Below are positions 15,496 through 15,880 of a DNA stretch of 15,880 nucleotides, piece by piece. The notes beneath the pieces are model-generated. The model was not told the origin of the DNA and did no database searches. It was given only the letters and a program-made list of their open reading frames with translations. The position numbers were made by a program, and so were the translations under genes. Source of the DNA: Tannerella sp. (GTDB taxonomy: Bacteria > Bacteroidota > Bacteroidia > Bacteroidales > Tannerellaceae); assembly GCA_031279875.1 (NCBI GenBank), contig JAITHS010000253.1, forward strand, positions 1 through 15,880. Reading direction: 5' to 3'. Each line of letters opens with the position of its first letter. Position 1 is the stretch's first letter.

Positions 15496-15526
15496 TTTGC
15501 CGTTTAAAAAAGTTTCACTATCTTTG
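15496..15526 (+). promoter_or_regulatory. Bacteroidota sigma-type promoter (TTTG, 19 bp, TATCTTTG)
   Basis: A -33 box TTTG (15496-15499) and a -7 box TATCTTTG (15519-15526) are separated by 19 bp. This fits the Bacteroidota primary-sigma consensus TTTG and TANNTTTG with its usual spacing. It begins 3 bp after the stop codon of the flavoprotein gene, so transcription would start near 15533 and open a new unit to the right. It is the only textbook promoter I found in the window. Confidence 0.72.
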
Positions 15527-15594
15527 CATCGTCAATATAAATTGAAAATTATATATAAATGATTAAATATTAATAAATTAAATGTTTTAAGACG

Positions 15595-15708
15595 ATGAAA
15601 ATATTGATTAAAAAAACGGTTACGGCAAACTATCCCGACGAAAGCAAAGAGTTTGCAGGCGAGGCGCAGACGCCGGAGGTTCTGTGCGGAGTATTAACAA
15701 GACTATAA
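15595..15708 (+). CDS. Possible 37-residue small protein, unrecognised
   Basis: This short ORF (MKILIKKTVTANYPDE ... VLCGVLTRL) is the first ATG-led frame of meaningful length after the promoter at 15496-15526, with a leader of about 60 nt. It has no signal peptide or membrane segment and matches no family I know. The frame stops at 15706-15708. A different frame opens immediately after a stop at 15695-15697 and stays open to the window end, so this ORF might be the 5' part of a gene interrupted by a +1 shift rather than a separate small gene. It is AT-rich at the start and has no clear ribosome binding site, which is common in Bacteroidota. Confidence 0.35.
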   Translation: MKILIKKTVTANYPDESKEFAGEAQTPEVLCGVLTRL

Positions 15709-15775
15709 TATTAGTAAATGTATTCTTGTTTTTGCAGGCGGCACTTCGGCAAGTTTTGAGCACTTTACCAGACCG

Positions 15776-15880
15776 ATGACTTCTGAATATGCAGAGGAAC
15801 AAAAAACATTCCGCGACTTGAAAGTTCCCGATTTTGTCAGCCGTTTGCGTGGAACAATTAATGTATTGGGACCCAATCAG
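15776..15880 (+). CDS. Unidentified ORF, cut by the right window edge
   Basis: The frame beginning ATGACTTCTGAATATGC runs open to the last base (MTSEYAEEQKTF ... NVLGPNQ, 35 codons seen). The same frame is open further upstream to 15698 without an ATG and would read CILVFAGGTSASFEHF just before the methionine, so the true start may be earlier or joined to the preceding short ORF by a frameshift. No family is recognised. Its reality depends on sequence beyond the window. Confidence 0.35.
   Translation, partial: MTSEYAEEQKTFRDLKVPDFVSRLRGTINVLGPNQ

Noticed and set aside
15481..15498. AAAATC-AAGT-GATTTT hairpin followed by T residues at the operon end, a candidate terminator.
   Set aside because: The stem is six pairs with a single G-C pair and overlaps the stop codon and the -33 box, so it is too weak to call as a terminator.

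Overview
The window looks like part of a Bacteroidota (probably Bacteroidales) genome. The evidence is two SusC/SusD-type outer-membrane uptake pairs, a FecR-type anti-sigma regulator with the C-terminal module typical of Bacteroides FecR proteins, a BT_3987-like surface lipoprotein, and a textbook Bacteroidota promoter (TTTG, 19-bp spacer, TATCTTTG) near the right end. No ribosomal RNA, tRNA, CRISPR array, transposase or integrase was seen.

Layout. Positions 1-311 hold no credible gene. They contain a long imperfect inverted repeat of the dispersed 'CGTCATTGCGAGG' type, a short run of CCTG-led repeats, and a 14-bp perfect palindrome just before the first gene. From 312 to 15492 eight genes lie on the plus strand with gaps of about 4-24 bp, so they are very probably one operon: FecR anti-sigma factor, SusC-like transporter 1, SusD-like lipoprotein 1, SusC-like transporter 2, SusD-like lipoprotein 2, BT_3987-like (DUF1735) lipoprotein, an exported polysaccharide pyruvyl transferase-fold protein, and an exported FAD-dependent oxidoreductase with an N-terminal beta-rich module. 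After the operon there is a fresh promoter, a possible 37-residue ORF and the start of an unidentified ORF cut by the window edge.

How the genes may work together. SusC1 carries the N-terminal STN domain that in FecA-type systems contacts FecR, so ligand uptake through the first SusCD pair could relieve FecR inhibition of an ECF sigma factor. No sigma gene is present in the window. SusC2 lacks both the STN and the carboxypeptidase-like N-terminal domains, so it should transport without signalling. The three lipoproteins have acidic residues right after the lipidated cysteine, as expected for surface export. The last two genes encode enzymes predicted to sit outside the cytoplasm.

The unusual point is that this polysaccharide-utilisation-like locus encodes no recognisable glycoside hydrolase, polysaccharide lyase, esterase or sulfatase inside the window. 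Its only enzymes are a Tat-type pyruvyl transferase-fold protein and a secreted flavoprotein. The substrate cannot be deduced from the sequence. A pyruvylated or otherwise acidic glycan, or a small oligosaccharide that needs oxidation rather than hydrolysis, is a speculative possibility.
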